A DNA stretch of 64,000 nucleotides from Sphingomonas sp. AP4-R1 (GCF_013113735.1 NZ_CP053346.1:3114001-3178000); one strand, 5' to 3'. Shown: positions 20,185-29,306, counted from the first letter of the stretch. Translations and numbers: made by a program. Notes: generated by a model not told the origin, from the sequence alone.

Positions 20185-21374
20185 GCTTCAAGACCCTGGA
20201 CGACATGGGCGATGTTTCGGGAAAGCGCGTGCTGGTGCGCGAGGATCTGAACGTGCCGATGGACGGCACGCGCGTGACCGACGACACCCGCCTGCGCGCG
20301 GCGGCCCCGACCGTGGCCGAGCTTTCGGACAAGGGCGCGATCGTGCTGGTCCTCGCCCATTTCGGCCGGCCCAAGGGCGAGCGCAATCCGGACATGAGCC
20401 TGGCGATGGTGACCAAGCCGTTCAGCGACGTGCTGGGCCGTGAGGTGCGCTTCATCGACGATTGCGTGGGCGAGGCGGCGGCTACCGCGATCGCGTCGCT
20501 CCAGCCGGGCGATATCGCGCTGCTGGAGAATACCCGCTTCCACAAGGGCGAGGAGAAGAACGATCCCGCGCTCGTCGCGGAGATGGCCAAGCTGGGCGAT
20601 CTCTATGTGAACGACGCCTTCTCCGCCGCGCATCGCGCCCACGCCTCGACCGAAGGGCTGGCGCATGCGTTGCCCGCCTTCGCCGGCCGATCGATGCAGG
20701 CCGAACTGGAAGCGCTGCAGAAGGCGCTGGGCGAGCCCGAGCACCCGGTGGCGGCGGTCGTCGGCGGGGCGAAGGTGTCGACCAAGCTGGACGTACTCAA
20801 GCATCTCGTCAGCAAGGTGGATCACCTCATCATCGGTGGCGGCATGGCCAACACCTTCCTCGCCGCGCGCGGCGTGGATGTGGGCAAATCGCTGTGCGAG
20901 CATGATCTGAAGGATACGGCGCTCGCCATCCTCGATGCGGCGGACGCGGCGGGCTGCACCGTGCATCTGCCATACGATGTCGTCGTCTCGAAGGAGTTCA
21001 AGGCCAACCCGCCGACGCGCACGATCAACGTGCATGAGGTGGAGGCCGACGAGATGATCCTCGATTGCGGGCCGGCCGCCAGCGAGGCGATCTCCGATGC
21101 GTTGAAGACCTGCCGCACGCTCGTCTGGAACGGGCCGCTGGGCGCGTTCGAGATCCCGCCGTTCGACACGGCGACGATGGCGCTGGCGCATACAGCGGCG
21201 GCGCTGACGAAGTCGGGCGGGCTCGTCTCGGTGGCGGGTGGCGGCGATACGGTGGCGGCTGTGAACGTCGCCGGCGTGGCCGACGACCTGACCTTCATCT
21301 CCACGGCCGGCGGCGCCTTCCTCGAATGGATGGAAGGCAAGGAATTGCCCGGAGTTAAAGCGCTCGAACGTTGA
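20181..21374 (+). CDS. pgk: Phosphoglycerate kinase
   Basis: Transfers the acyl-phosphate of 1,3-bisphosphoglycerate to ADP. It is 397 residues with [22 protein letters not shown], and the C-terminal nucleotide loop [11 protein letters not shown]. The ATG at 20181 overlaps the TGA of the MOSC gene. Follows gap in pathway order. Confidence 0.97.
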   Translation: MSFKTLDDMGDVSGKRVLVREDLNVPMDGTRVTDDTRLRAAAPTVAELSDKGAIVLVLAHFGRPKGERNPDMSLAMVTKPFSDVLGREVRFIDDCVGEAAATAIASLQPGDIALLENTRFHKGEEKNDPALVAEMAKLGDLYVNDAFSAAHRAHASTEGLAHALPAFAGRSMQAELEALQKALGEPEHPVAAVVGGAKVSTKLDVLKHLVSKVDHLIIGGGMANTFLAARGVDVGKSLCEHDLKDTALAILDAADAAGCTVHLPYDVVVSKEFKANPPTRTINVHEVEADEMILDCGPAASEAISDALKTCRTLVWNGPLGAFEIPPFDTATMALAHTAAALTKSGGLVSVAGGGDTVAAVNVAGVADDLTFISTAGGAFLEWMEGKELPGVKALER

Positions 21375-21387
21375 TTTGTCATATCCG

Positions 21388-21418
21388 CTCCGTTAGACGT
21401 TAAACACGTTTAACGGAG
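21388..21418. promoter_or_regulatory. Nested palindrome, probable antitoxin operator
   Basis: An inner inverted repeat GTTAAAC-AC-GTTTAAC (21399-21414) lies inside outer arms CTCCGTTA (21388-21395) and TAACGGAG (21411-21418), which share the right half. It sits 10 bp before the start of a ribbon-helix-helix antitoxin gene. Such proteins normally bind palindromes over their own promoter, so this is the likely autoregulatory operator. Confidence 0.6.
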
Positions 21419-21428
21419 TAGGCGGTGC

Positions 21429-21674
21429 ATGCTGGGCGTCAGGCTCGATAGCGAACTGGAGCAGCGGCTGGCCGCCGTCGCCCGTTCGCAGGGCCGCAGC
21501 AAGAGCGACATCGCCCGCGAGGCGGTGCGCCGTTACGTCGATCTGCATGATGAAGCCTTCAGGGCCGAAGCGAAGCGGCAGTCGCTGCGCGCGGGAGCTC
21601 GGGAGGCAGCGGGGGCAGGCGAAGGGCCGCTCTTCTGGCAGGCCAGCGATGCCGAGGCCGGCGCGTGGAAATAA
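21429..21674 (+). CDS. Ribbon-helix-helix antitoxin (MazE/CopG-like)
   Basis: An 81-residue protein with an N-terminal ribbon-helix-helix DNA-binding domain (LGVRLDSELEQRLAAVARS, SKSDIAREAVRRYV) and a charged C-terminal tail that would bind and neutralise the toxin. GGAG lies 10 bases upstream of the ATG, inside the operator palindrome. It overlaps the toxin gene by ten bases. The pair sits between pgk and the aldolase gene. Confidence 0.8.
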   Translation: MLGVRLDSELEQRLAAVARSQGRSKSDIAREAVRRYVDLHDEAFRAEAKRQSLRAGAREAAGAGEGPLFWQASDAEAGAWK

Positions 21675-21997
21675 GGCGCGGGTCGATCGTGATCGCGGCG
21701 GGAGCCGGGGATTTCTCGGGCAAACCGCGGCCGTTTCTGGTAGTCCAGTCCGATCTGTTCAACGAAGCCCATGCCACCCTCACGCTCTGCCCGATGACGA
21801 GCATGTTGGGTGGCGAGACGCTGTTCCGCGTCGCCTTCGCGCCGACGCTGGAAACCGGCCTGCTCGCCGAGAGCGAGGTGCAGGTCGACAAGATCCAGAT
21901 CATCGAACGTACGCAGATTTCCCGCGTGATCGGCCAGGCGCCCGCCACCGCGATGGAGCAGGTGGATCAGGCACTTCGCCGCTGGCTTGAACTTTAA
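21665..21997 (+). CDS. MazF/PemK-family toxin
   Basis: A 110-residue protein with the MazF/PemK fold signature: an N-terminal RRGSIVIA strand, GKPRPFLVVQSD, LCPMTS and a C-terminal helix. Relatives are sequence-specific mRNA endoribonucleases. The start is a GTG within the antitoxin gene (ten-base overlap), which keeps toxin yield below antitoxin. Activity and target site cannot be read from sequence. Confidence 0.8.
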   Translation: MEIRRGSIVIAAGAGDFSGKPRPFLVVQSDLFNEAHATLTLCPMTSMLGGETLFRVAFAPTLETGLLAESEVQVDKIQIIERTQISRVIGQAPATAMEQVDQALRRWLEL

Positions 21998-22027
21998 ATC
22001 GACATTCTCAACCCGAAAGGTGAGCCT

Positions 22028-22924
22028 ATGAACATCGACGACATGACGACCAAGATTGCCGCCGGCCAGGGCTTCATCGCCGCGCTGGACCAGTCGGGCG
22101 GCTCCACGCCCAAGGCGCTCGCCGGCTATGGCGTGGACGCCAGCGCCTTCTCCAGCGAGGAGGAGATGTTCGGCCTGATCCACGATATGCGCGTCCGCAT
22201 CATCACCTCGCCCGCCTTCACCGGCGACAAGGTGATCGGCGCGATCCTGTTCGAGAAGACGATGGACGGGCAGGCGGACGGCAAGCCCGTGCCGACCGCG
22301 CTGATCGAGCGCGGCGTGGTGCCCTTCATCAAGATCGACAAGGGGCTGGAGGACGAGAAGGACGGCGTCCAGCTGATGAAGCCGATGCCGACGCTCGACG
22401 CGCTGCTGGCCCGCGCCAAGGGACTCGGCGTGTTCGGCACCAAGGAGCGTTCGGTGATCAACCTCGCCAATCCGGCGGGGATCGCGGCGATCGTGACGCA
22501 GCAGTTCGAGATCGCCGCCCAGGTGATCGCGGGCGGCCTGATGCCGATCATCGAGCCGGAAGTGAACATCAAGAGCGCCGAGCGCGCCGGCTGCGACCAG
22601 ATCCTGATGGACGAGATCCTGAAGGCGCTGGACGCGATGCCGGGCACCGACAAGGTGATGCTGAAGCTGTCGCTTCCGGAGAAGGAGGGCCTGTTCCAGC
22701 CACTGGTCGATCATCCCCGCGTGCTGCGCGTGGTGGCGCTGTCGGGCGGCTACAAGCGGCCGCAGGCCTGCGTGGAGCTGGCCAAGAATCCCGGCATCAT
22801 CGCCAGCTTCAGCCGCGCGCTGCTGGAAGACCTGCGCTTCCAGATGACGGCCGATGAATTCGACACGGCCCTCGGCGAGGCGATCGACGAGATTTACGGC
22901 GCCTCGGTCAACAAGACGGCCTGA
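22028..22924 (+). CDS. Fructose-bisphosphate aldolase, class I
   Basis: Cleaves fructose 1,6-bisphosphate by Schiff-base chemistry, without a metal. It is 298 residues of the bacterial class I type (AALDQSGGSTPKALAGYG, ILFEKTMDG, VPFIKIDKGLED, GGLMPIIEPEVNI, LKLSLPEKEG with a likely Schiff-base lysine). AAGGTGAGCC precedes the ATG. Completes the cluster with tkt, gap and pgk, although the toxin-antitoxin pair now separates it from pgk. Confidence 0.94.
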   Translation: MNIDDMTTKIAAGQGFIAALDQSGGSTPKALAGYGVDASAFSSEEEMFGLIHDMRVRIITSPAFTGDKVIGAILFEKTMDGQADGKPVPTALIERGVVPFIKIDKGLEDEKDGVQLMKPMPTLDALLARAKGLGVFGTKERSVINLANPAGIAAIVTQQFEIAAQVIAGGLMPIIEPEVNIKSAERAGCDQILMDEILKALDAMPGTDKVMLKLSLPEKEGLFQPLVDHPRVLRVVALSGGYKRPQACVELAKNPGIIASFSRALLEDLRFQMTADEFDTALGEAIDEIYGASVNKTA

Positions 22925-22925
22925 T

Positions 22926-22960
22926 GGAGGTGGACTGCCTTGATCGGTAGTCCGCCCTCC
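22926..22960 (+). terminator. Hairpin after the aldolase gene
   Basis: GGAGG-GGACT-GCC pairs with GGT-AGTCC-CCTCC across a short internal loop and a 6-base apical loop, directly after the stop codon. No T-run follows. Confidence 0.45.
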
Positions 22961-22974
22961 GGCGTAGAGACGCG

Positions 22975-23460
22975 GTGAGGAGCTTTTCCTATCATCGCAG
23001 CCTCGCGCCCATGCTCTGGACGCTGGTCGCCATCTCGCTGGTCGAGATGGCGACCATACATCTGCTGATCGCCTTGTGGCGCCCGTGGGTGGGCGCGATC
23101 CTGAGTCTGGCAAGCGTGGCGGTGATCGTCTGGCTCGTGCGGCTGATCCGCTCGTTCCGGCGCCTGCCCGTACTGGTGGGCGAGGGGCATGTGCTGATGC
23201 GGGCGGGCACATTGCACCGGATCGACATCCCGGCGGCCCGCATCGCCGGTCTGCGCTCCGAATGGAGTGCCGCCAGCCTGAAGGACAGGAGCATCGCCCG
23301 CTTGTCGCTGCTGGCCTATCCGAACGTTATCGTCGAGCTGAACGCGCCGATCCGGGGTCGCCGGGGGCGCCTGATCCATGCCGTCGCGCACAGGCTCGAT
23401 GATCCTGCCGCTTTCTCCGCCGCGCTGACGGAGCTACAGGGCGCGGATGGACATGGATGA
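22975..23460 (+). CDS. Hypothetical two-TM membrane protein
   Basis: A 161-residue protein from a GTG at 22975. Two hydrophobic segments lie near residues 13-33 and 40-57, followed by a cytoplasmic domain with alternating beta-strand pattern (LPVLVGEGHVLMRAG..., ARLSLLAYPNVIVEL) reminiscent of bacterial PH-like YdbS domains. I do not recognise a specific family. It overlaps the 5' end of thiE by 14 bp. Confidence 0.6.
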   Translation: MRSFSYHRSLAPMLWTLVAISLVEMATIHLLIALWRPWVGAILSLASVAVIVWLVRLIRSFRRLPVLVGEGHVLMRAGTLHRIDIPAARIAGLRSEWSAASLKDRSIARLSLLAYPNVIVELNAPIRGRRGRLIHAVAHRLDDPAAFSAALTELQGADGHG

Positions 23461-24142
23461 CGAAGACGATGCGCTGGCGCTGGACCCCGGTTTTGCGGAC
23501 CGTTTCGAGCGGGACGAGCGGCGGCCCGCCTGCCAGCTTTACCTGATCTCGCCCCCGGCGATCGATGAGAGCTTCACCGATCGCCTGACGGCCGCGTTCG
23601 ATGCCGGGCAGGTCGCCGCTTTCCAGCTTCGACTGAAGGGTATCGACGATCACGCGATCGCGCGGCTGGCCGAACCGATCCGGCGGCTGTGCGCGGATCG
23701 CGAGGTGACCTTCATCGTCAACGACAGCATCGGACTGGCGAAACGGCTCGGCGCGGACGGCGTGCATCTGGGGCAGGACGATGGCGATCCGCGCGCGGCG
23801 CGCGATCTGCTGGGCCCCGACGCACAGATCGGCGTGACCTGCCACGACAGCCGCCACCTGGCGATGGAAGCGGGCGAGGCGGGGGCGGACTATGTCGCGT
23901 TCGGCAGCTTCTATCCGACGACCACCAAGGAGGTGAAGCATCGGGCGGACCCCTCCATCCTCGGCTGGTGGACGACGTTGTTCGAGCCGCCCTGCGTGGC
24001 GATCGGCGGGATAACGCCCGTTAACGCCCCACCCCTGATCGCGGCCGGTGCGGACTTCATCGCCGTAAGCGGCGCCGTGTGGAACGATCCGCAGGGCGAG
24101 GCGGCGGCGATGAAGGCATTCATGGCGGTTCTCGGCCAATAG
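23447..24142 (+). CDS. thiE: Thiamine phosphate synthase
   Basis: Joins HMP pyrophosphate and HET phosphate to thiamine phosphate. It has 231 residues with the TIM-barrel motifs AAFQLRLKG, FIVNDSIGLAKRLGADGVHLGQDD, VTCHDSRHLAMEAGEAGADYVAFG and the phosphate-binding VAIGGITPVNAP. An N-terminal acidic extension of about 25 residues precedes the barrel; ATG at 23453 is an alternative. No riboswitch is seen nearby. Transketolase in the same window uses its product cofactor. Confidence 0.92.
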   Translation: MDMDDEDDALALDPGFADRFERDERRPACQLYLISPPAIDESFTDRLTAAFDAGQVAAFQLRLKGIDDHAIARLAEPIRRLCADREVTFIVNDSIGLAKRLGADGVHLGQDDGDPRAARDLLGPDAQIGVTCHDSRHLAMEAGEAGADYVAFGSFYPTTTKEVKHRADPSILGWWTTLFEPPCVAIGGITPVNAPPLIAAGADFIAVSGAVWNDPQGEAAAMKAFMAVLGQ

Positions 24143-24246
24143 GACGGCCTTCGGGCGAGCGGAAAAGAGGCGGGAACTTTCGACGGGCCGTGGCATTACG
24201 GCATCGCCGGTTGATCTTTGTTAAGGTCGTTCGGTTACGAAGAGGC

Positions 24247-26079
24247 ATGTTCCCTTCGCTTTCCTCCCGCGTCGCCGCCCTCGGCACCGTCGTCATCGTC
24301 GCCCTGCTGGTGCTGGTCGCTTCTCTGGCGGACGCCTCCGTCCAGACGCGCGAGAGCTTTCGGTGGGTGACGCATTCGGGGCAGGTGATCGAAGCGCTGG
24401 AGACGGCGCTGATCAATCTGCGCGAGGCGGAATCGGGCCAGCGCGGTTTCCTGCTGACGCACAACCCCCAGTTCGTCCGCTCGTTCGAGCAGCGGGTCGC
24501 GGCGGCGCAACGCGCGCTGACGCAGGTGGACGCGCTCACGGCGGACAATGACGTGCAGAATGGCCGCGCGCGCGAACTGAAGCAGTTGATGGCGGAGCGC
24601 ATCCAGGTGCTGCGCACGCCGCTGGACCTGGGCCGGCACGGCGATTTCGCGCAGGCGGAAGCCTATATCGCGACCGGCAAGGGGCGCGATCTGATGATCG
24701 CGCTGACGGCGCGCGCAACCGCGCTGCTGGAAGAGGAGCATGCGCTGCAGGCGGGGCGGATCAAGGCGGCCGACGATCGCCTGACGCATGTGAAGGAACT
24801 CGCGCTGATCGGTGGTCCGGTGATCGCGCTGATGGTCCTGTCCGTCTGCATCGTGCTGATCCGCAACATCCGTCGTCCGGTGGGGCTGATCGAGGATGCT
24901 ATGGCGGCGCTGGGCACGGGCGATCGCAACCGGCGCATCGAGGACGAGATGGGATCCGAGGAATTCGCCCATCTCGCCAAGGGCTATAATGCGATGGCCG
25001 ATCGGCTGGAATTCGCGGTGTCCGATCAGGTCCGCAGCGAGCGCGAGCTGAAGGTGGCGCATGCCGAGCTGATGCAGAGCAGCGAGACGCTGCGCGAGCA
25101 TGGCGACGTGATCGCTTTGCTGGGCGGCATGGCGCACCGGATGCAGGCGGCCCGCACCGACGACGAACTGGCGCAGGTGATCCGCGTGTTCGTGCCGCGC
25201 GTGCTGCCGGGCAGCGGGGGCATGCTGTTCGCCCACAACAATTCGCGCAACCTGCTGGTGCCGATCGCGGGTTGGGGCGGGCAGGAGGCGGCCGAAATGG
25301 ACGGCTTCGCGCCGGACCAGTGCTGGGCGTTGCGTCGCGGCCAGCCGCATTTCCTGACCGAGCCGGGCTCCGACATCGTCTGCGCGCATGTCCACGACAC
25401 GGAGGCGAGCTATCATTGCGAGCCGCTGCTGGCCGGCGGCGAAGTGATCGGCACGCTCTACCTGGATGGCGTCGTGAGCGAGGATGCGAGCTTCCGCCTC
25501 TCGATCATGGCCGAGAATATCGCCTCCGCGCTCGTCAACCAGCGGCTGCAGCGCGGCCTGCGCGAGCAGACGATCCGCGATCCGCTGACCGGTCTGTTCA
25601 ACCGCCGCTACATGGAAGAGACCCTGGCGCTGGAAATCGCGCGCGCCAGCCGCTCGGGCGCGCCGCTGAGCGTCGTGATGTGCGACGTGGATCACTTCAA
25701 GCGCTTCAACGACGAGTTCGGTCACGACGCGGGCGATGCCGTGCTCCAGGCGGTGGCCGCCGAGATGCAGCGCCTGTTCCGCGACGGCGACGTGGTGTGC
25801 CGCTATGGCGGCGAGGAATTCACGATCATCGTGCCGGGCTGCTCGGCCGAGACAGTGGCCGAGCGCGTGGAGCGCGTGCGCCAGGGCATCACCGAACTCA
25901 ACATCAAGCGCAGCGGCAGCACGCTGGGCGCGACCAGCATGTCCTTCGGCGTGGCGCGCTGGGACGAGAGCATGGCGCGCGACGGATCGACTTTGGTGCA
26001 GGCGGCCGACGCCGCGCTCTATCGGGCGAAGCGCGAGGGCCGCAACCGGGCGGTGTTCGATTATCTGAAGGCGGCCTGA
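24247..26079 (+). CDS. CHASE3-HAMP-GAF diguanylate cyclase (GGDEF)
   Basis: A 610-residue membrane-bound cyclase. A TM helix (about 10-30) is followed by a periplasmic CHASE3 domain (to about 180; contains LREAESGQRGFLLTHN), a second TM helix, HAMP (about 215-265), a GAF-like sensor (about 290-440) and a C-terminal GGDEF domain with the active-site motif YGGEEF. It should make cyclic di-GMP. The frame continues upstream of 24247 through thiE, but the TM helix fixes the start near this ATG. No EAL domain is present. Confidence 0.92.
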   Translation: MFPSLSSRVAALGTVVIVALLVLVASLADASVQTRESFRWVTHSGQVIEALETALINLREAESGQRGFLLTHNPQFVRSFEQRVAAAQRALTQVDALTADNDVQNGRARELKQLMAERIQVLRTPLDLGRHGDFAQAEAYIATGKGRDLMIALTARATALLEEEHALQAGRIKAADDRLTHVKELALIGGPVIALMVLSVCIVLIRNIRRPVGLIEDAMAALGTGDRNRRIEDEMGSEEFAHLAKGYNAMADRLEFAVSDQVRSERELKVAHAELMQSSETLREHGDVIALLGGMAHRMQAARTDDELAQVIRVFVPRVLPGSGGMLFAHNNSRNLLVPIAGWGGQEAAEMDGFAPDQCWALRRGQPHFLTEPGSDIVCAHVHDTEASYHCEPLLAGGEVIGTLYLDGVVSEDASFRLSIMAENIASALVNQRLQRGLREQTIRDPLTGLFNRRYMEETLALEIARASRSGAPLSVVMCDVDHFKRFNDEFGHDAGDAVLQAVAAEMQRLFRDGDVVCRYGGEEFTIIVPGCSAETVAERVERVRQGITELNIKRSGSTLGATSMSFGVARWDESMARDGSTLVQAADAALYRAKREGRNRAVFDYLKAA

Positions 26080-26175
26080 GAAGGGCGCGGGCCTGTCCGG
26101 GAGCGTCTGCGCTTATAGGGCGCGCGGGCCGGGCCCGGTGTCCCGTCAGAAAATCCGATATCGCGAAGGGAGCGC

Positions 26176-26919
26176 TCAGCGCGATGGGAGGGCGGCCGCG
26201 GCGGGGTCTTCGGCGCGGGCCTTCTCACCGGCCTCCCTGCGCTCCGAATAGCGATCGACAAGCTGCGTCGCATGCGGGCGCATCAGCACCGTGATCCGCA
26301 CCAGTTCCTCCATCACATCGACGATGCGATCATAATAAGGGGAGGGGCGCATCCGATCGTCGTCGCCGAACTCCTTATAGGCCATCGCGACCGACGATTG
26401 GTTGGGGATGGTGAACATCCGCATCCAGCGGCCGAGCAGGCGCAACGTGTTGACGCTGTTGAACGATTGCGAGCCGGCCGACACCTGCATCACCGCCAGC
26501 GTGCGCCCTTGCGTCGGCCGCATCCCGCCCAAGGCCAGCGGCAGATGATCGACCTGCGCCTTCATCACGCTGCTGATCTGGCCATGCCGCTCCGGGCTGC
26601 ACCAGACCTGACCTTCCGACCAGAGCGAAAGCGCGCGCAGTTCGTGGACCGCCGGATGATCGTCGCCCCGTGTCTGATCGGGCAGGGGCAGGTCCGACGG
26701 ATCGAAGATGCGCGTTTCCGCCCCGAACCGCTGGAGCAGGCGCGCCGCCTCCTCCACGCAGAGCCGCGAGAAGGAACGCCGGCGCAGCGAACCGTAAAGC
26801 AGCAGGATACGCGGCGGCGGCTGATCCGCGCCAAGGCCGAGCGCGGGCCGATCGATCACATAAGCGGGATCGAGGGCGGGAAAGCGATCGGGATCGGGCA
26901 GAGGGCGGACGCGGCTCAT
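26176..26919 (-). CDS. arsH: ArsH, NADPH-dependent FMN reductase
   Basis: A 247-residue flavoprotein that oxidises trivalent organoarsenicals in relatives. The flavin motif is [14 protein letters not shown], with [20 protein letters not shown] and the C-terminal [13 protein letters not shown]. The ATG at 26919 overlaps the TGA of arsC (ATGA). Last gene of an arsR-arsC-arsH operon. Confidence 0.93.
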   Translation of the reverse strand: MSRVRPLPDPDRFPALDPAYVIDRPALGLGADQPPPRILLLYGSLRRRSFSRLCVEEAARLLQRFGAETRIFDPSDLPLPDQTRGDDHPAVHELRALSLWSEGQVWCSPERHGQISSVMKAQVDHLPLALGGMRPTQGRTLAVMQVSAGSQSFNSVNTLRLLGRWMRMFTIPNQSSVAMAYKEFGDDDRMRPSPYYDRIVDVMEELVRITVLMRPHATQLVDRYSERREAGEKARAEDPAAAALPSR

Positions 26920-27287
26920 GCCGGAGCCTTCTGCGGGGAGAGGAGGTCGCGCACCGTATCGGATGGGCGGCACAGCTTCACGCCTGACGGCGTCACCACC
27001 AGCGGGCGGTTGATCAGGATCGGGTGCGCCATCATCGCGTCGATCAGCGCCTCGTCGGTCAGGCCGGGATCGCCGAGCCCCAGTTCGGCATAAGGCGTGC
27101 CGGCCTCGCGCAGCAGCGTGCGTGGGGTGAGGCCCGCGCGGCGGATCAGGTCGACGAGCAGCGCGCGGGCGGGCGGCGTCTTCAGATATTCGATCACGTG
27201 CGGCTCCACGCCCGCCGCCCTGATCAACCCGAGGACGTTGCGCGAAGTCCCGCAATCGGGATTATGATAGAGGATGATGTCGGTCAT
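26916..27287 (-). CDS. arsC: Arsenate reductase (glutaredoxin-dependent)
   Basis: Reduces arsenate to arsenite using glutathione and glutaredoxin. It is 123 residues with the catalytic cysteine at residue 12 in [10 protein letters not shown], and the arginine-containing [15 protein letters not shown] motif of the Spx/ArsC fold. Ten bp separate it from arsR. The product arsenite needs an exporter, which is not encoded nearby. Confidence 0.94.
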   Translation of the reverse strand: MTDIILYHNPDCGTSRNVLGLIRAAGVEPHVIEYLKTPPARALLVDLIRRAGLTPRTLLREAGTPYAELGLGDPGLTDEALIDAMMAHPILINRPLVVTPSGVKLCRPSDTVRDLLSPQKAPA

Positions 27288-27297
27288 GACCGGCCTC

Positions 27298-27627
27298 TCA
27301 GCAGCAGGTGAGTTCGGCGAGCAAAGGCTCGCACAATTCCGGGCGACCCTGGCAGCAATCCTTCACGAGAAAGGACATCAGCGCGCGGAGGCGATCGATA
27401 TTCGCGCGCTGGATCTGCTGGCGCCCGCGCTTCTCGGCCGTGACGAGCCCGGCACCGGCCAGCACCGCGAGATGCGTGGACAACGTACTCTGGCTGAGCT
27501 TGCTCGCCTCGACCAGTTGCCCGGTGCTGAGGCCCTCGGGTTCGTGCCGGATCAGCAGGCGAAACGCGTCGAGGCGTGTCGGATGAGCGAGCGCCGCGAG
27601 GGTGGCGAGGGCGGAGTCGGTTTCCAT
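27298..27627 (-). CDS. arsR: ArsR-family arsenite-responsive repressor
   Basis: A 109-residue winged-helix repressor. The recognition helix is in LSQSTLSTHLAVLAGAGL. Cysteines C91, C92 and C99 in KDCCQGRPELC, plus the terminal C108-C109, resemble the C-terminal As(III) site of AfArsR-type proteins rather than the CVCDLC site of plasmid ArsR. It heads the ars operon and is divergent from a permease gene. Two inverted repeats upstream are likely operators. Confidence 0.92.
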   Translation of the reverse strand: METDSALATLAALAHPTRLDAFRLLIRHEPEGLSTGQLVEASKLSQSTLSTHLAVLAGAGLVTAEKRGRQQIQRANIDRLRALMSFLVKDCCQGRPELCEPLLAELTCC

Positions 27628-27628
27628 G

Positions 27629-27646
27629 CATCGGAAATTGCCGATG
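27629..27646. promoter_or_regulatory. Probable ArsR operator 1
   Basis: CATCGG-AAATTG-CCGATG is a perfect 6-6-6 inverted repeat immediately before the arsR start codon, where it would cover the -10 region of a promoter whose -35 (TTGACG, minus strand 27662-27657) lies just upstream. Confidence 0.6.
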
Positions 27647-27666
27647 TTATCGGGGTCGTCAAGATC

Positions 27667-27684
27667 GATCGGTATTTCCCGATC
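27667..27684. promoter_or_regulatory. Probable ArsR operator 2
   Basis: GATCGG-TATTTC-CCGATC is a second perfect 6-6-6 inverted repeat with the same ATCGG/CCGAT half-sites, 38 bp from the first. It lies between arsR and the divergent permease, so ArsR may control both. Confidence 0.6.
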
Positions 27685-27691
27685 ATTTGAC

Positions 27692-29089
27692 GTGCCTTGC
27701 AGAGGCTCCCCCGCTCGGGCACCTTCCCCGCTTCATCGGCAAGAGGGGGCGGCGCTGGCGGGGATCGGGGCGAACATCGCGGGCGAAGAGGTTTCGCGCG
27801 ATCAGGGGCTACGGCGCGGCGTGGGGACGTGGGCGCTGGCCGCCAGCATCGTCAACGGCGTGGTCGGCGGTGGCATCTTCACGCTGCCGCGATCGATGGC
27901 GGCCTCGGCCGGGCCCTATACGATGCTCGTCTATCTGGGCTGCGCGCTGGCGATGGGCGCGGTGGTGATCTGCTTCGCCGAGGCGGGCAGTCGGGTTCCG
28001 ACCAGCGGCGGCGCTTATGGCACGGTGGAGGCGGCGTTCGGGCGGCGCTGGGCGTTCCTGTGCGGCATCTACATCTGGCTGGCGAGCGTGCTGGCCTGCG
28101 GCGGGATCGCGGCGGCCTTCTGCGACGGGATCGGCACGCTGACGCCCGCATTGGCCGGGCCCGGCGCGCGGATAGTGCTGCTCCTGCTGATGTTCGGCGG
28201 GATCATGACGGTGAATCTGCTGGGCGTGGGACTGGCGGCGCGGATCATCGCGTCCGGCACCGTCATCAAGCTGATCCCGCTCGGCCTGTTTCTGGTGGTG
28301 GGGACGGTGGCGATCCTTGGCGGACATCGGCCTCCGGAAAGCCATGCGGCGCCGACGCCGCTCGACCTGGCCAGCTTCGGCGCGGCGGTGCAGCTGGCTT
28401 TGTTCGCCTTCTGCGGGATGGAGACGCCGCTGGCGGCGAGCGGCGAGGTGGCGGACCCTGCGCGCACCGTGCCCAAGGCGACGATGCTGGCGATGGTGTT
28501 CGTGCCCTTCCTCTATATCGCGATCCAGCTGGTGGCGCAGGGGCTGCTGGGCCCGGCGCTGGCCGGATCGGCCGAGCCGCTGGCGGATGCGATGGGCGCG
28601 GTGAACCCCACGCTGGGGCTGGTGCTGCTGTTCGGCGCGGCCTTGTCGCGATTGGTGTGGATCGGCAGCGACATTTTCGGGGCGCCGCGCGTGCTGTTCG
28701 CCTTCGGGCGGGACGGGCTGCTTCCGGCCGTGTTCGGGCGCGTGCATCCCACGTGGCAGACGCCCTATGTGGCGATCCTCTTCCACACCGTGCTGGCGTT
28801 TCTGCTGGCGGCGACGGGGACGTTCGAGGGGCTGGCGATCCTGTCGACGCTGGCGACGGCGGGGATCTACTTTCTGGCCTGCGCGGCGGCCCTGTCGCTG
28901 CGGCGGCGGGACGTGGCGATCGGGGGGAGGCCGTTGACGTTTCGCATCCTGGCGCCTGCCGCATGGGTGGGGATGGCGGCGATGGTGCTGCTGGTCGCGA
29001 TCGGGAAGATGGGGGACATCCTAGGCTTCGTGGGGGTCACGGTGGGGAGCCTGGCGCTGTTCGCGGTGATGCGGCCGCCGCGTCGGTGA
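27692..29089 (+). CDS. APC family amino acid permease
   Basis: A polytopic amino acid/polyamine/organocation transporter with about 12 hydrophobic segments. The first helix has the APC signature NGVVGGGIFTLP and the second LVYLGCALAMG. The start is unclear: GTG at 27692 gives 465 residues but has no ribosome site; a CTG near 27755 is preceded by AAGAGGGGG; the frame is open from 27602 but that part overlaps arsR. It is divergent from arsR across a 65-bp region containing the two ArsR-like operators. Substrate unknown. Confidence 0.85.
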   Translation: MPCRGSPARAPSPLHRQEGAALAGIGANIAGEEVSRDQGLRRGVGTWALAASIVNGVVGGGIFTLPRSMAASAGPYTMLVYLGCALAMGAVVICFAEAGSRVPTSGGAYGTVEAAFGRRWAFLCGIYIWLASVLACGGIAAAFCDGIGTLTPALAGPGARIVLLLLMFGGIMTVNLLGVGLAARIIASGTVIKLIPLGLFLVVGTVAILGGHRPPESHAAPTPLDLASFGAAVQLALFAFCGMETPLAASGEVADPARTVPKATMLAMVFVPFLYIAIQLVAQGLLGPALAGSAEPLADAMGAVNPTLGLVLLFGAALSRLVWIGSDIFGAPRVLFAFGRDGLLPAVFGRVHPTWQTPYVAILFHTVLAFLLAATGTFEGLAILSTLATAGIYFLACAAALSLRRRDVAIGGRPLTFRILAPAAWVGMAAMVLLVAIGKMGDILGFVGVTVGSLALFAVMRPPRR

Positions 29090-29096
29090 GGGCAAT

Positions 29097-29306
29097 ATGA
29101 TCTCGACCCCCTGCTGCGATAGGATGGCCGCCGATTTGAACTCCACCTGCGCAATTCATGCAGATCGAGCGGATTGCCCAGATGCTTTGATCACCGAGCT
29201 CAATGGCGGCTACGGCTTGATGATCCACGACGGTGGAAGCAGTGTAATCGATATCGCATTCTGCCCTTGGTGCGGCGCGGGCCTGCCGCCGATCGAAATG
29301 CGATGA
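29097..29306 (+). CDS. DUF6980-like small cysteine-rich protein
   Basis: A 69-residue protein with an N-terminal CC motif, a CAIH...DCPDALI segment, GGYGLMIHDGGSS and a C-terminal FCPWCGAGLP. The paired cysteines suggest one structural zinc site. The pattern matches the DUF6980 family of unknown function. It starts 7 bp after the permease stop. Confidence 0.72.
   Translation: MISTPCCDRMAADLNSTCAIHADRADCPDALITELNGGYGLMIHDGGSSVIDIAFCPWCGAGLPPIEMR

Noticed and set aside
18520..21191. Long minus-strand frames opposite gap and pgk
   Set aside because: Antisense shadows; the plus-strand genes have clear catalytic motifs.
22028..24142. Thiamine riboswitch upstream of thiE
   Set aside because: thiE overlaps the preceding gene, leaving no leader; no THI-box-like sequence was found.
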